Notes: generated by a model from the letters alone, not told the origin. 60,344 nt of DNA from Flavobacterium laiguense (GCF_003097655.1 NZ_QCZH01000024.1:1-60344); one strand, 5' to 3'; numbered from the stretch's first letter, positions 23,167 to 33,209 are shown. Numbers and translations: made by a program.

Positions 23167-25920
23167 TTAGTCCTCCGTATCTTGAGTTTCCTCGATTTCA
23201 TTGCCTTGCCTACCCACTTTCACTTTGGGATTATCTTTATTCCCTGTAACAGTTAACGGAATTCCAATAATTCCTAATGGAGGTAAACCCAATCTCATTT
23301 TTAGATTTAATTTTCCATCTAAGCTAGACGTTCCTTCTATCCTTGGTCTGAAGCCAGCAAATTTAAATTTAAATCGCTCAATGGTAATAATGTTATTTTT
23401 TACCGTTGTCTTAATATCTACTTTAGAAAGTTCAGGATTTTTAAGCGCTTCATGATCCGTAGTTTTACTCACGGCATTGAACATTTTCATCCCTTTTACT
23501 TTTACATCTTTTATAGACAGCACACCTCCACCGATTAAAGAAGGATAAATCGGTTGCATTTGCTGGTTGAGTCTTCCTTTTATTTTGTAATCCAAAGAGA
23601 TAATTCCCTCGGCATTTTCGGCAGCACTAGCCATTTCCCGGAACATTTTTACTTCTTTGTAGGCTCTTTTTATATCAAAATCTGTGGCTTTAATACTGTA
23701 TTCAAAAACTGCTTTTTTAGGAGTTATTCCTTGGTAAGCAGCATTCATAGCGACATTACAACCAATTAAATTGAATCCTGTATTCTGCATCAGCATTCTT
23801 CCGTTCTTCATTTTTACGGCACCTTTCCCGTCTTGCAAAATAAGTCCTTGATAATTAATTTTGTGGGCCGTTGCGTAAAATTGCAGATCAAAATTGGAAG
23901 GAATTAAAATTACTCCCGTTTCTTGAGCTACTGGTTTTGGAGCACTATTCGATGTAGAAGTTGCAACAGGAGTGGAACTCGTACTCGACATAAATTCATC
24001 AACATTGATGTATTTCGAATTCAAAGTAAATGACCCTTTTAAAACCCCATTTTTATCAGCAATGAAATTGAATACATTCTGCAAATAACCGTTCAGCTTA
24101 AAATCAGACTGACCATAGGAAGCCAAAAAGGTGTTGAAAGACATTTTATCCTGATTGAATTTAAAGATCCCCTCTTTAATCAATAATGATTTAGGCAGGT
24201 ACTCAGTAGCCACTTTTATATTCCTAAGCTCAAGAGTTCCTTTGTTTTGTAATTTACTGTAGTTTCCTTTTTCAGCATAGCTTTGTATCCCTTTTAATTG
24301 CAAATCTGCCTTAATAGAACCATCTACATCCAATCCTTTTTGAGAAAACACTTTGTATATTTTGCTGACATTTAGCGTTCCTTTGGCCTTAATATCATAA
24401 TTTAAATCATCAAAATTCTTCAAATCAGCTTCTACCCAGAAAGGCTCTCCTTCAAAAGTAAAACCAGCAGGTTTCAACAACACCGAAAGGCCGTCAAAGG
24501 TTCCTTTTTGATTGTTAATGTTCGAAACAATATTGATATTGGTTATTGCATTTGGATAATATTGCGTTTTTATAAATCCGTTTTTCAAATTCAAAGTTCC
24601 GTTCGTATTTGGAAAAAGTCTTTGTTTTTGGTCGTATTTCCCCTTAGCTTTCAAATCACTAACCAGCATTCCTTTTAATTCTAAATTCGGAATTCCAAGT
24701 GCGCGATTTAATTTCTCTAAATCGATTTGAGAACTCAAAACCATATCTATGTCTGGAGTGGTCATTCCATTCATTTTCAATTTGGCCTTAAGGTAATTTT
24801 TCTCGATATTTAAAGATACGTTTTTGGCGCCCAGCATTAAAAGCTCTGGATTTAATGAAGGGACTTTCGTGGAAATATCAATATTTAAATTAGAAACTGG
24901 AAAGGCACTTTTTTTATAATTTACAAATCCGTCTTTTAGTTTGAAATCTAAATTCAAATCGGGTGCTATGTTTTGAGAAGCAATGTATTTTCCTTTAAGA
25001 GTAAAAAGCAAATCTACACTTCCTTTCAATTCCGTGTCTTTTAGCCAAGTAATGTATTTGGGAGGAAAAGCGGTAAAGAGATCGTATAAATTACTTTTGT
25101 TTGATTTTATTTTAAAATCGATATCATAACCATCCTTTAAAAAATCAAATTTTCCCGTAAAATCAACTAAAAGTGTATTGATAAAAAGGTCGTTTTGCTC
25201 AAAAACAAAAGACAGCGAATTGGTATTTATTTTGGTAATCAAATCCCCATCTACTTTTTTATTCATCAAGTAAGGTTCATTTTCATAAATGATATTCAGT
25301 TTCTCGATTTTTGCTTTCGAATGCAAGGCAAATATTGCTTGACTCAAATCCCCATTCCCTAAATAATTGAAACCTACCGCATCTATGTGAATATTCGTGG
25401 ATTGATCATCATAAATGATTTTACTGTTAGTAATTTCAATCTCTTCTAATTTTAATCCCGTTTCTGACTTTTCTTCTTTTGGAGCAGTTACCTTCTCCGC
25501 GATATACACATTATAATTGGCCTCCCCTTTTTTGTTGACTTTGATATTAATCAATGAATTGGAAAGGAAAATTTGGTCGATATCAATAGCTTCCCCAAAA
25601 ACAAGGCTGCTTAAATTGATTCCAAAAGCAATCTCATCTGCAGTAATTAATTTTTCATTTTGAAAAGGAGTCGATCCGTTGAGCTTAAAATCGTTTAAAG
25701 TCAAGGTCAACGATGGGAAATGTGTAAAAAAAGAAACTTTGGCTTCCGAATAATTTAGCTCTCCATTTAATTTTTTATTAGCCGTTTTTTTGACTTGCTC
25801 TTCTATTTTATCCGAAAAAGCAAAAGGCGTAATAAACATCAGTGCCAATAAAACCACAATCGTTCCACCTGTATATTTTAAAAACTTAAAAACAATTGAT
25901 TTATAATTGATTGAAGCCAT
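23167..25920 (-). CDS. AsmA-like large membrane-anchored protein
   Basis: 917 residues. One N-terminal membrane helix (FLKYTGGTIVVLLALMFITPFAF, about 12-35) precedes an AsmA-type start (KKTANKKLNGELNYSEAKVSFFTHFPSLTLTLNDFKLNG). Long beta-rich repeats follow, ending in the AsmA C-terminal region (LKNPELSKVDIKTTVKNNIITIERFKFKFAGFRPRIEGTSSLDGKLNLKMRLGLPPLGIIGIP). Such proteins form bridges that move phospholipids between membranes. The last residues are acidic. It is full length and monocistronic. Confidence 0.9.
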   Translation of the reverse strand: MASINYKSIVFKFLKYTGGTIVVLLALMFITPFAFSDKIEEQVKKTANKKLNGELNYSEAKVSFFTHFPSLTLTLNDFKLNGSTPFQNEKLITADEIAFGINLSSLVFGEAIDIDQIFLSNSLINIKVNKKGEANYNVYIAEKVTAPKEEKSETGLKLEEIEITNSKIIYDDQSTNIHIDAVGFNYLGNGDLSQAIFALHSKAKIEKLNIIYENEPYLMNKKVDGDLITKINTNSLSFVFEQNDLFINTLLVDFTGKFDFLKDGYDIDFKIKSNKSNLYDLFTAFPPKYITWLKDTELKGSVDLLFTLKGKYIASQNIAPDLNLDFKLKDGFVNYKKSAFPVSNLNIDISTKVPSLNPELLMLGAKNVSLNIEKNYLKAKLKMNGMTTPDIDMVLSSQIDLEKLNRALGIPNLELKGMLVSDLKAKGKYDQKQRLFPNTNGTLNLKNGFIKTQYYPNAITNINIVSNINNQKGTFDGLSVLLKPAGFTFEGEPFWVEADLKNFDDLNYDIKAKGTLNVSKIYKVFSQKGLDVDGSIKADLQLKGIQSYAEKGNYSKLQNKGTLELRNIKVATEYLPKSLLIKEGIFKFNQDKMSFNTFLASYGQSDFKLNGYLQNVFNFIADKNGVLKGSFTLNSKYINVDEFMSSTSSTPVATSTSNSAPKPVAQETGVILIPSNFDLQFYATAHKINYQGLILQDGKGAVKMKNGRMLMQNTGFNLIGCNVAMNAAYQGITPKKAVFEYSIKATDFDIKRAYKEVKMFREMASAAENAEGIISLDYKIKGRLNQQMQPIYPSLIGGGVLSIKDVKVKGMKMFNAVSKTTDHEALKNPELSKVDIKTTVKNNIITIERFKFKFAGFRPRIEGTSSLDGKLNLKMRLGLPPLGIIGIPLTVTGNKDNPKVKVGRQGNEIEETQDTED

Positions 25921-25987
25921 TATGCGTTTGGTATGAATGAATTAAAAATAAAAACTTGATTGTATATTACTTATTGTATATGGAATA

Positions 25988-26569
25988 TTAACCATGTACG
26001 GTTTCATTTTTACCATAATTTACAATAATCGAGGTTTCAAACTCGATCCATTCTTGCCAACGTTTATCAACATCAAAATTGTCTGTATATTTTCGAGCAA
26101 ACCCGAGGAAAGTGGTATAATGCCCCGCTTCCGAAATCATAAGATCTCTATAAAACTTAGCTAGTTCTGGGTCTTTTATATTTTCGGACAACACTTTGAA
26201 TCGTTCGCAGCTTCTAGCTTCAATCATTGCCGAAAACAACAATCGATCGACTAAGGCATCTTTTCGGCTACCGTCTTTTTTCATGAATTTGAAAAGTTCA
26301 TTAACATAATGGTCTTTGCGTTCCCTGCCCAATGTTAATCCTCTGCTTTTTATTAAATTGTGAACCAATTGCAGATGATCCAATTCTTCTTTCGCAATGA
26401 CCAATAACTCCGTTACCAATTCTTCCAACTCTGAATTATAAGTAATCAAACTTATGGCATTTGAAGCCGCTTTTTGTTCACACCAAGCGTGATCGGTCAA
26501 TATTTCTTCAATATTACTTTCTACAATATTTACCCAACGTGGGTCGGTAACTAATTTTAATCCAAGCAT
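25988..26569 (-). CDS. miaE: tRNA-(ms2io6A)-hydroxylase MiaE
   Basis: 193 residues from the ATG at 26569 (MLGLKLVTDP). An upstream TTG at 26593 lies inside the -7 box and is rejected. It is a non-heme diiron monooxygenase that hydroxylates the isopentenyl adenosine at position 37 of tRNA. The ferritin-like ligands are visible: the helix with DHAWCEQKAASNAIS, the EELDHLQLVH motif, EARSCERF and SEAGHYTTF. It is divergent from the glycosyltransferase gene. Confidence 0.93.
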   Translation of the reverse strand: MLGLKLVTDPRWVNIVESNIEEILTDHAWCEQKAASNAISLITYNSELEELVTELLVIAKEELDHLQLVHNLIKSRGLTLGRERKDHYVNELFKFMKKDGSRKDALVDRLLFSAMIEARSCERFKVLSENIKDPELAKFYRDLMISEAGHYTTFLGFARKYTDNFDVDKRWQEWIEFETSIIVNYGKNETVHG

Positions 26570-26590
26570 AACAGGTGATTTTTCGTTCTG

Positions 26591-26598
26591 CAAAATTA
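26591..26598 (-). promoter_or_regulatory. miaE promoter -7 element
   Basis: TAATTTTG on the minus strand, a perfect TAnnTTTG, 21 bp before the ATG at 26569. It decides the start. Confidence 0.6.
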
Positions 26599-26680
26599 GT
26601 CTTTTCCTGTTGATTTTCCATTTAAAATGATGCTTTAACCATCTAAATTGTATTATTTTGCACCATTATCTTTAATTATT

Positions 26681-27925
26681 ATGGAACAAATTCAAAAGCT
26701 TTTAATAATTGGTTTTGTATGGCCTGAGCCCAATTCTTCGGCGGCCGGCGGTCGTATGCTGCAGTTGATTGCTCAGTTTCAACAACAAGGGTTTGCAATT
26801 ACATTTGCCAGTCCGGCTATGGACAGCGATTACATGGTTAATTTAGCTTCCTTGAATGTAGACAAAACTTCCATTACTTTAAATTGTTCTAGTTTTGATG
26901 TTTTTGTTGCAGCGTTGAATCCCGCTGTAGTTTTATTTGATCGGTTTATGATGGAGGAACAATTTGGATGGCGTGTTGCCGAAAACTGCCCCAATGCTTT
27001 ACGAATATTAGACACCGAAGATTTGCATTGTTTGCGATTGGCACGACAAAAAGCGTTTAAAGCACATCGCGAATTTACCATAGCCGACACTTTAAAAGAA
27101 GATGTAGCCAAAAGAGAAATCGCCAGTATTTTGAGGTGCGATTTGTCTTTAATGATTTCTGAATTTGAAATGGAATTATTAAAAACCACTTTTAAAATAG
27201 ACGAAAAACTGCTGTATTATTTGCCTTTTTTATTAGAACCCATTTCGGTAGCAACTTTTGAAAAACTTCCATCCTTTCAGGAAAGGCAAAATTTTGTTTT
27301 CATTGGCAACTTTCTGCATGAACCCAATTGGAATGCCGTTCAGTATCTAAAAGAAACCATTTGGCCTTTACTCAGAAAGCAATTACCGGAAGCCGTTTTA
27401 AATATTTACGGAGCCTATCCTTCGCAAAAAGTAATGCAATTGCACCAGCCCAAAGAAGGTTTTCACATCAAAGGCCGAGCGATTGATGCCAATGAAGTGG
27501 TACAAAATGCCCGAGTAGTTTTGGCTCCATTGCGTTTTGGAGCGGGAATAAAAGGAAAACTAATTGAAGCGATGCAATGCGGGACACCAAGCATAACAAC
27601 AACTATTGGCGCCGAATCTATGCAGGGAAATTTGCCTTGGAATGGCTTTGTGACTGATGATATAAACGAATTTACAAAAGCCGCTGTTCTATTGTACCAA
27701 GATGAAAAACTTTGGAAAGTTGCTCAACAAAATGGAATCGCAATCATCAATCAACGGTATTCTAAAGAGTTGTTTGAAAATGATTTTGCTTCCAAAATCA
27801 TTTTTTTACTTTCAAATTTAGAGCAACACCGCTTGGATAACTTTATGGGTTCTTTGCTTCAGCATCACACTTTAACTAGCACTAAATATATGTCACGTTG
27901 GATTGAGGCAAAAAATCGGATTTAA
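26681..27925 (+). CDS. Glycosyltransferase, group 1 (GT4-like)
   Basis: 414 residues from the ATG at 26681. A TTG-led extension from 26648 runs through likely promoter sequence and is not used. The GT-B fold is suggested by an N-terminal GFVWPEPNSSAAGGRMLQLI loop and the C-terminal nucleotide-sugar half FVFIGNFLHEPNWNAVQYL ... VVLAPLRFGAGIKGKLIEAMQCGTPSITTTIGAESM. Acceptor and donor are unknown. It stands alone and is followed by a hairpin terminator. Confidence 0.88.
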   Translation: MEQIQKLLIIGFVWPEPNSSAAGGRMLQLIAQFQQQGFAITFASPAMDSDYMVNLASLNVDKTSITLNCSSFDVFVAALNPAVVLFDRFMMEEQFGWRVAENCPNALRILDTEDLHCLRLARQKAFKAHREFTIADTLKEDVAKREIASILRCDLSLMISEFEMELLKTTFKIDEKLLYYLPFLLEPISVATFEKLPSFQERQNFVFIGNFLHEPNWNAVQYLKETIWPLLRKQLPEAVLNIYGAYPSQKVMQLHQPKEGFHIKGRAIDANEVVQNARVVLAPLRFGAGIKGKLIEAMQCGTPSITTTIGAESMQGNLPWNGFVTDDINEFTKAAVLLYQDEKLWKVAQQNGIAIINQRYSKELFENDFASKIIFLLSNLEQHRLDNFMGSLLQHHTLTSTKYMSRWIEAKNRI

Positions 27926-27928
27926 AAA

Positions 27929-27966
27929 AAAATCCGTCAAGTTCAAAAACTAGACGGAATTTGTAT
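27929..27966 (+). terminator. Terminator of the glycosyltransferase gene
   Basis: Arms AAATCCGTCaAGTT / ACTaGACGGAATTT, flanked by A and T tracts, directly after the stop codon. It may serve the M1 peptidase from the other side. Confidence 0.7.
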
Positions 27967-28005
27967 TTATAAAACCAAGTTATTCGTTATTTGAGAAGTT
28001 TTTTT

Positions 28006-29853
28006 TTATTTTAACAAACCTTCAATATCCTGAACGGTTGTTAAATGATAACCTGATTTTGCTTTATTAAAAATCTGCCTTGCCCAAATTTTTCCTTCGG
28101 GTGTTTTTACCATTTCTTTATAAAGTGTCGCCAACGATCCGGTTCTGCTGGTAGCAATCATAAACTGCTCTATCGCTGGATATGCTACAGTGTAGTGATG
28201 ACGAATTGCCGGAACAAACCATTGGCGCTTGATCACGAAGTTCCCTCCTTTTGTGAAATTAAATTCAGCATCAATCTCCGCCATTTCTTTTATCGTAATA
28301 TCTTCGGGAAGATAATCGATGAAATGCTGTTTCTCATTGGTGGACTTTATTTTTTGATTCAATCCTTTAACGCCCGTTTTTCTCCAGTTTTTCTGAATAC
28401 TATCAATCACATTAAAATCCTCAGAAATGACTGATGTGATGTTTGATGGTACTCCAGGCTTGTAAATCCAGTCCTCAACTTTTATTTTATCAGCAAGAGC
28501 TTTGTCTTTTTTTATGAGGTTTTCGTTCAAATAGCTCACAAAATCTTCTGTTGTTATAGATTGAAAAGCATGGGCATCAAAATAATTTTTAATGAATACA
28601 TCAAACTTAGCACGTCCGACTGCCTGTTCGATTACCTTTAAAAAATCATATCCTTTCACATATGGAATTTCGTTTATGGCATCATCTGGGTTTTTTCCTG
28701 TAGTATTTACTTTAAGTCGCGTGTCAGGATTTGTATTTCCAAATTCTGCTATGTTATCATTCAAATCTTTTCGGCTTAAAACACCTTGCATTTTGGCTTC
28801 TTTCTCCCCAAAAACAACTTCACCGATGCGGTGTTCCACATAAGTGGTAAAACCTTCATTCAACCAAATATCATCCCAAGTGGCGTTGGTAACCAAGTTT
28901 CCACTCCAACTGTGACCCAATTCATGAGCCAACAAACTGGTCAATGAACGGTCTCCCGCAATCACTCCAGGGGTAAGAAATGTTAGGTTTGGATTTTCCA
29001 TACCACCATAAGGAAAGCTCGGTGGAAGAACCAGAACATCATATCTTCCCCAACGATACGGGCCAAAAAGTTTTTCTGCAGCAACGACCATCTTTCCCAA
29101 TTCGGCAAATTCCCAAGCTGATTTTTCAAGCAAAGAAGGTTCCGCATAAACCCCTGTCCTTTCATCAATAGCTTTAAACTTAATATCGCCAACGGCAATC
29201 GCCATTAAATAAGACGGAATCGCTTTATCTTGCTTGAAAGTATAAATTCCTGTATCGTTTTTTTGTTGTGGATTGACAGCACTCATTACCGCCATTAAAT
29301 CTTTAGGAACCGTAACTTTTACAGAATAGGTAAATCGAATTCCCGGAGAATCCTGACACGGAATCCAAGTACGTGACCAAATACTTTCTCCTTGAGAAAA
29401 AAGGAATGGCTTCTTCTTATCTGCCGTTTGTTGTGGTGTCAACCATTGCAATGCAATAGCATCTTTGGTGGTGTTATAATAAATATTGACTTTAGTCGTA
29501 TTCGGTTCAATCGTAATATGAAGTGGCTTTCCGTGGAATTTAACTTCTGCACCGAGTTCAAATTTAGTTTCTTTTTCATCGTCACCAAGGGTAACCTTTC
29601 TAATGTTTAGCGTATTTTCATCGAAAATAATTTCGTTGCCTTTACTAACATTGTCAATTTGCCAAGATGCCTTTCCAGAAATGGATTGCGTGTCAAAATC
29701 AACTTTAATATCAAGATCCAAATGTTTTACAACAGCCAGATTTGGTTTTGAATAGGAATGCTCGTCTTTAACGAATGTATCCTTTTCGGAATTGTCTTTC
29801 TTCTGACAGGCCAAAGCGGCAAAAAAGAATGTAAGTAGGTATATTTTTTTCAT
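28006..29853 (-). CDS. M1 family aminopeptidase, lipoprotein
   Basis: 615-residue zinc aminopeptidase. The signal sequence ends in the lipobox ALAC with Cys16. The exopeptidase motif GGMEN is at 283-287 and the zinc site HELGH at 310-314 with Glu333 in WLNEGF. The C-terminal helical domain resembles leukotriene A4 hydrolase-type members. It is likely anchored in the cell envelope and degrades peptides. It stands alone, with the pdh terminator just upstream. Confidence 0.94.
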   Translation of the reverse strand: MKKIYLLTFFFAALACQKKDNSEKDTFVKDEHSYSKPNLAVVKHLDLDIKVDFDTQSISGKASWQIDNVSKGNEIIFDENTLNIRKVTLGDDEKETKFELGAEVKFHGKPLHITIEPNTTKVNIYYNTTKDAIALQWLTPQQTADKKKPFLFSQGESIWSRTWIPCQDSPGIRFTYSVKVTVPKDLMAVMSAVNPQQKNDTGIYTFKQDKAIPSYLMAIAVGDIKFKAIDERTGVYAEPSLLEKSAWEFAELGKMVVAAEKLFGPYRWGRYDVLVLPPSFPYGGMENPNLTFLTPGVIAGDRSLTSLLAHELGHSWSGNLVTNATWDDIWLNEGFTTYVEHRIGEVVFGEKEAKMQGVLSRKDLNDNIAEFGNTNPDTRLKVNTTGKNPDDAINEIPYVKGYDFLKVIEQAVGRAKFDVFIKNYFDAHAFQSITTEDFVSYLNENLIKKDKALADKIKVEDWIYKPGVPSNITSVISEDFNVIDSIQKNWRKTGVKGLNQKIKSTNEKQHFIDYLPEDITIKEMAEIDAEFNFTKGGNFVIKRQWFVPAIRHHYTVAYPAIEQFMIATSRTGSLATLYKEMVKTPEGKIWARQIFNKAKSGYHLTTVQDIEGLLK

Positions 29854-29895
29854 TTTATAAAGTACTAATTTTAAGACCGTAAATTAAATAAAAAA

Positions 29896-29926
29896 ATCCC
29901 GTTTTGACGTATCAAAACGGGATTTA
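29896..29926 (-). terminator. Terminator of the pdhA-pdhC operon
   Basis: Perfect arms ATCCCGTTTTGA / TCAAAACGGGAT with a 4-bp loop and flanking A/T tracts, 20 bp past the E2 stop codon on the minus strand. Confidence 0.85.
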
Positions 29927-29945
29927 AAATATAAAAATAGATCTA

Positions 29946-31574
29946 TTACGCCAGCATAGTCACTGGATTTTCAATATATTGTTTTAAAGTTTGCAAAAAC
30001 TGTGCTCCTGTTGCACCGTCGATTGTACGGTGATCACATGCCAACGAAAGCATCATAGTGTTTCCTACCACAATCTGTCCATTTTTTACTACTGGTTTTT
30101 CAACAATAGCCCCTACTGATAAAATAGCAGAGTTGGGTTGATTGATAATAGAGTTAAATTCGGTAATACCAAACATTCCAAGGTTAGAAACTGTAAAAGT
30201 ACTACCTTCCATTTCGGTAGGTAATAATTTTTTATTTTTGGCTCTTCCGGCAAGATCTCTAACACTTGCACCAATTTGAGATAAACTCATAGCATCTGTA
30301 AATTTCAATACAGGAACTACCAATCCATCCTCAACAGCTACAGCTACACCCACATTTACATGGTGGTTGATGATAATAGCATCTTCTCTCCATTGAGAAT
30401 TGATTTTCGGATGTTTTTTCAATGCTAATGCACAAGCTTTAATTACCATATCGTTGAAAGATACTTTGGTATCCGGAACGCTATTGATGATTGCTCTTGA
30501 TTGCATAGCATCGTCCATTGTTACTTCTATCACAAGGTTGTAATGAGGTGCTGTAAACAATGATTCAGCCAAACGTTTCGCAATGATTTTACGCATTTGC
30601 GAATTTTTAATTTCTTCTGTGAAAACTTCCCCTGCTGGTACGAATACTTTTGGAGCTTCTGTTTTTGCAGTTTCCGGAGCTTTAGCCTCTGTTGCACTTG
30701 GAGCAGCAGCAGTTATTGGAGTGAAATTTTCGATATCGCTTTTCACGATACGACCGTTTTCACCTGTTCCTTTTACTTGTGCTAATTGAATTCCTTTATC
30801 ACTTGCTATTTTTTTAGCTAATGGTGATGCCAGAATTCTTTTTCCGTCGGTTACGATTTCTACTACTTCCGCTGCGTTATCAGATGAAGTTGCTTTAACT
30901 TCTTCTTTTGCTTCAGTAGTTGTTGGAGTGGCTCCACCCACTTTATAATTTTCAGCGATTCCGCTAATGTCTGTTCCTGCAGGCCCTATGATAGCCAAAA
31001 GACTGTCTACAGGAGCTGTATTTCCTTCTTGAATTCCAATGAACAATAAAGTTCCTTCATTGAAAGATTCGAATTCCATTGTTGCTTTATCAGTTTCGAT
31101 TTCAGCAAGAATATCCCCTTCAACAACAGTATCACCTACTTTTTTCAACCAAGTAGCTACTGTCCCTTCGGTCATAGTATCGCTCAAACGAGGCATTGTC
31201 ACTACGATTACTCCTTTTGGTAAAGCTGTAGTTGCAGCTGGTGCTTCTACTGTTTTTACCTCAGTTGGAGCTGGTGTTGATTCTACTGCAGCTGGTGCAG
31301 CTGAACCTCCAGCTATCAAAGCAGAAACATCTTCTCCTTCTTTTCCAATAATTGCCAATAAAGAATCTACCGGTGCGGTTTCTCCTTCTGGTATTCCAAT
31401 ATATAAAAGTGTACCTTCATTGAAGGATTCGAATTCCATTGTTGCTTTGTCGGTTTCAATTTCAGCAAGGATATCCCCTTCGCTTATTTTATCTCCTACT
31501 TTTTTAAGCCAAGCTGCTACCGTTCCTTCTGTCATAGTATCGCTCAAACGAGGCATTGTTACAATTGTAGCCAT
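29946..31574 (-). CDS. pdhC: Pyruvate dehydrogenase complex E2, dihydrolipoamide acetyltransferase
   Basis: 542-residue core of the pyruvate dehydrogenase complex. Two lipoyl domains (about 1-80 and 123-205) each carry ETDKATMEFES with the lipoylated lysine. An Ala/Pro-rich linker, the E3-binding domain (about 250-285, ASPLAKKIASDKGIQLAQVKGTG) and the catalytic domain follow, the last with the active-site motif DHRTIDGATGAQFL near the C-terminus. It begins 2 bp after pdhA. The E1 beta and E3 genes are not in the window. Confidence 0.95.
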   Translation of the reverse strand: MATIVTMPRLSDTMTEGTVAAWLKKVGDKISEGDILAEIETDKATMEFESFNEGTLLYIGIPEGETAPVDSLLAIIGKEGEDVSALIAGGSAAPAAVESTPAPTEVKTVEAPAATTALPKGVIVVTMPRLSDTMTEGTVATWLKKVGDTVVEGDILAEIETDKATMEFESFNEGTLLFIGIQEGNTAPVDSLLAIIGPAGTDISGIAENYKVGGATPTTTEAKEEVKATSSDNAAEVVEIVTDGKRILASPLAKKIASDKGIQLAQVKGTGENGRIVKSDIENFTPITAAAPSATEAKAPETAKTEAPKVFVPAGEVFTEEIKNSQMRKIIAKRLAESLFTAPHYNLVIEVTMDDAMQSRAIINSVPDTKVSFNDMVIKACALALKKHPKINSQWREDAIIINHHVNVGVAVAVEDGLVVPVLKFTDAMSLSQIGASVRDLAGRAKNKKLLPTEMEGSTFTVSNLGMFGITEFNSIINQPNSAILSVGAIVEKPVVKNGQIVVGNTMMLSLACDHRTIDGATGAQFLQTLKQYIENPVTMLA

Positions 31575-31576
31575 AT

Positions 31577-32575
31577 TTATAGTTTATGAGGTGTGAATGG
31601 ATAGTTTTCTTGGTCGTACACTACGTCGTATAATTGTTGAATTTCTGGGTAAGGAGATTCCTCAGCAAACTGAACGCATTCTTCAACTAGTGCTTTTACT
31701 CTTTGATCAATTGCTTCAATCTCTTCTTCGGTAGCGAATTTTTGATCTAAAATCACATCCAAAACTTGAGTGATTGGATCTATCTTTTTATATTCTTCAA
31801 CCTCTTCTTTAGAACGGTATAATTGCGCATCAGACATAGAGTGTCCTCTGTAACGGTACGTTTTCATTTCAAGAAAAGTAGGTCCGTCACCACGTCTTGC
31901 TCTGTCTATTGCTTCAGTCATTGCTTCGGCAACTTTTACAGGATTCATTCCGTCAACTGGCCCGCAAGGCATTTCATACCCTAAACCTAGTTTCCAAATA
32001 TCAGTATGATTGGCAGTTCTTTCTACAGAAGTTCCCATGGCATACCCGTTATTTTCAACTATAAAAACTACAGGAAGTTTCCACAACATAGCCATATTGA
32101 AAGCTTCATGCAAAGAACCTTGACGTGCTGCACCATCACCAAAATAAGTCATAGTAACACCACCTGTACCGTTGTATTTGTCTCCAAATGCCAAACCTGC
32201 CCCTAATGGAATTTGACCTCCAACAATACCGTGTCCTCCATAAAAACGGTGTTCTTTTGAGAAAATATGCATCGACCCACCCATTCCTTTGGATGTTCCA
32301 GTTGCTTTCCCTAAAAGTTCAGCCATTACTCGTCTAGGATCTACACCCATACCAATTGGCTGAACGTGATTTCTATACGCCGTAATCATTTTGTCTTTTG
32401 TCAAATCCATAGCGTGTAAAGCACCTGCTAATACCGCTTCTTGACCGTTATATAAATGTAGAAAACCTCTAACTTTTTGTTGAATGTATAATGCTGCAAG
32501 TTTGTCTTCAAACTTTCTCCAAAGTAGCATGTCTTCATACCACTTTAAATAAACCTCTTTTGTTACTTCTTTCAT
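31577..32575 (-). CDS. pdhA: Pyruvate dehydrogenase E1 component, alpha subunit
   Basis: 332-residue thiamin-diphosphate subunit that decarboxylates pyruvate with the beta subunit. The ThDP/Mg motif runs from GDGAARQGSLHEAFNMAMLW to VFIVENN (about 167-198). The phosphorylation-loop-like region TYRYRGHSMSDAQLYRS is also present. It is followed at 2 bp by the E2 gene. A promoter box at 32681-32688 gives it its own leader of about 100 nt. Confidence 0.95.
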   Translation of the reverse strand: MKEVTKEVYLKWYEDMLLWRKFEDKLAALYIQQKVRGFLHLYNGQEAVLAGALHAMDLTKDKMITAYRNHVQPIGMGVDPRRVMAELLGKATGTSKGMGGSMHIFSKEHRFYGGHGIVGGQIPLGAGLAFGDKYNGTGGVTMTYFGDGAARQGSLHEAFNMAMLWKLPVVFIVENNGYAMGTSVERTANHTDIWKLGLGYEMPCGPVDGMNPVKVAEAMTEAIDRARRGDGPTFLEMKTYRYRGHSMSDAQLYRSKEEVEEYKKIDPITQVLDVILDQKFATEEEIEAIDQRVKALVEECVQFAEESPYPEIQQLYDVVYDQENYPFTPHKL

Positions 32576-32657
32576 CTGAATTAATTCTTTTGCTTAAGTG
32601 TTATTGTATTATCAATTATGACCTAGTAACGCAAAATAGTTTCCTCACCACAAATTT

Positions 32658-32688
32658 GCGCCCCGAAGGGGTCGGGATGCAAAAATAA
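32658..32688 (-). promoter_or_regulatory. pdhA promoter and leader hairpin
   Basis: TATTTTTG at 32681-32688 (minus strand) is a TAnnTTTG match. Directly downstream, at the expected transcript start, lies a small GC-rich hairpin (CCCC TTCG GGG, 32662-32672), unusual in this AT-rich region. It could protect the 5' end of the transcript. Confidence 0.5.
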
Positions 32689-32726
32689 GACATTCCTACT
32701 AAGAACTAAAATTTATAGCGTGATTT

Positions 32727-33209
32727 TTAAAGTAATTTTTTTTCAAACATAAACGGGAGTAGGTTTTTTAAGGATGCTGATTTATGAATCGCTCCTATTT
32801 CTCCCATAAAATAAATTTCTATAGGAGCCTCTTGTCGAACTTCGTATTCCGCTATAGCTTGCCTGCAAGATCCGCACGGAGGAACTGCAATGTCTGTTTT
32901 ATTATTATCAGAAGCGGCTGTAATTGCCATCTTCAAAATAGTTGCTTCTGGATAAATGGCACCTGCATGAAAAATAGCGACACGCTCTGCACACAGACCT
33001 GATGGATATGCGGCATTTTCTTGATTGGATCCCACAACAATTTCCCCATTATCCAAAAGAATGGCTGCTCCAACTCTAAATTTCGAATACGGTGCGTATG
33101 CGTTTTTTCTAACTTCAATGGCTTTTTCTATCAAATTCTGAATAGTCTCAGGCAATTCTTGAATAGTATCAAAAACCGTTATTTGCGAAGTAAATACTAT
33201 GTCTTTCAT
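32727..33209 (-). CDS. cdd: Cytidine deaminase
   Basis: 160 residues from the ATG at 33209 (MKDIVFTSQ). The frame is open to 33248 but that part is low-complexity leader. It deaminates cytidine and deoxycytidine for pyrimidine salvage. The zinc ligands are in LCAERVAIF (Cys and catalytic Glu) and PPCGSCRQAI (two Cys), the pattern of the small homotetrameric class. It lies between porV and pdhA on the same strand. Confidence 0.95.
   Translation of the reverse strand: MKDIVFTSQITVFDTIQELPETIQNLIEKAIEVRKNAYAPYSKFRVGAAILLDNGEIVVGSNQENAAYPSGLCAERVAIFHAGAIYPEATILKMAITAASDNNKTDIAVPPCGSCRQAIAEYEVRQEAPIEIYFMGEIGAIHKSASLKNLLPFMFEKKLL

Noticed and set aside
31000..31560. Near-identical DNA segments about 340 bp apart, at first taken for a repeat element
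   Set aside because: They are the two lipoyl domains of the E2 protein, a normal domain duplication in this family.
31039..31596. 185-codon plus-strand frame opposite pdhC
   Set aside because: It is the antisense shadow of the two lipoyl domains and Ala-rich linker, which lack stops on the other strand; no start context or homology pattern.
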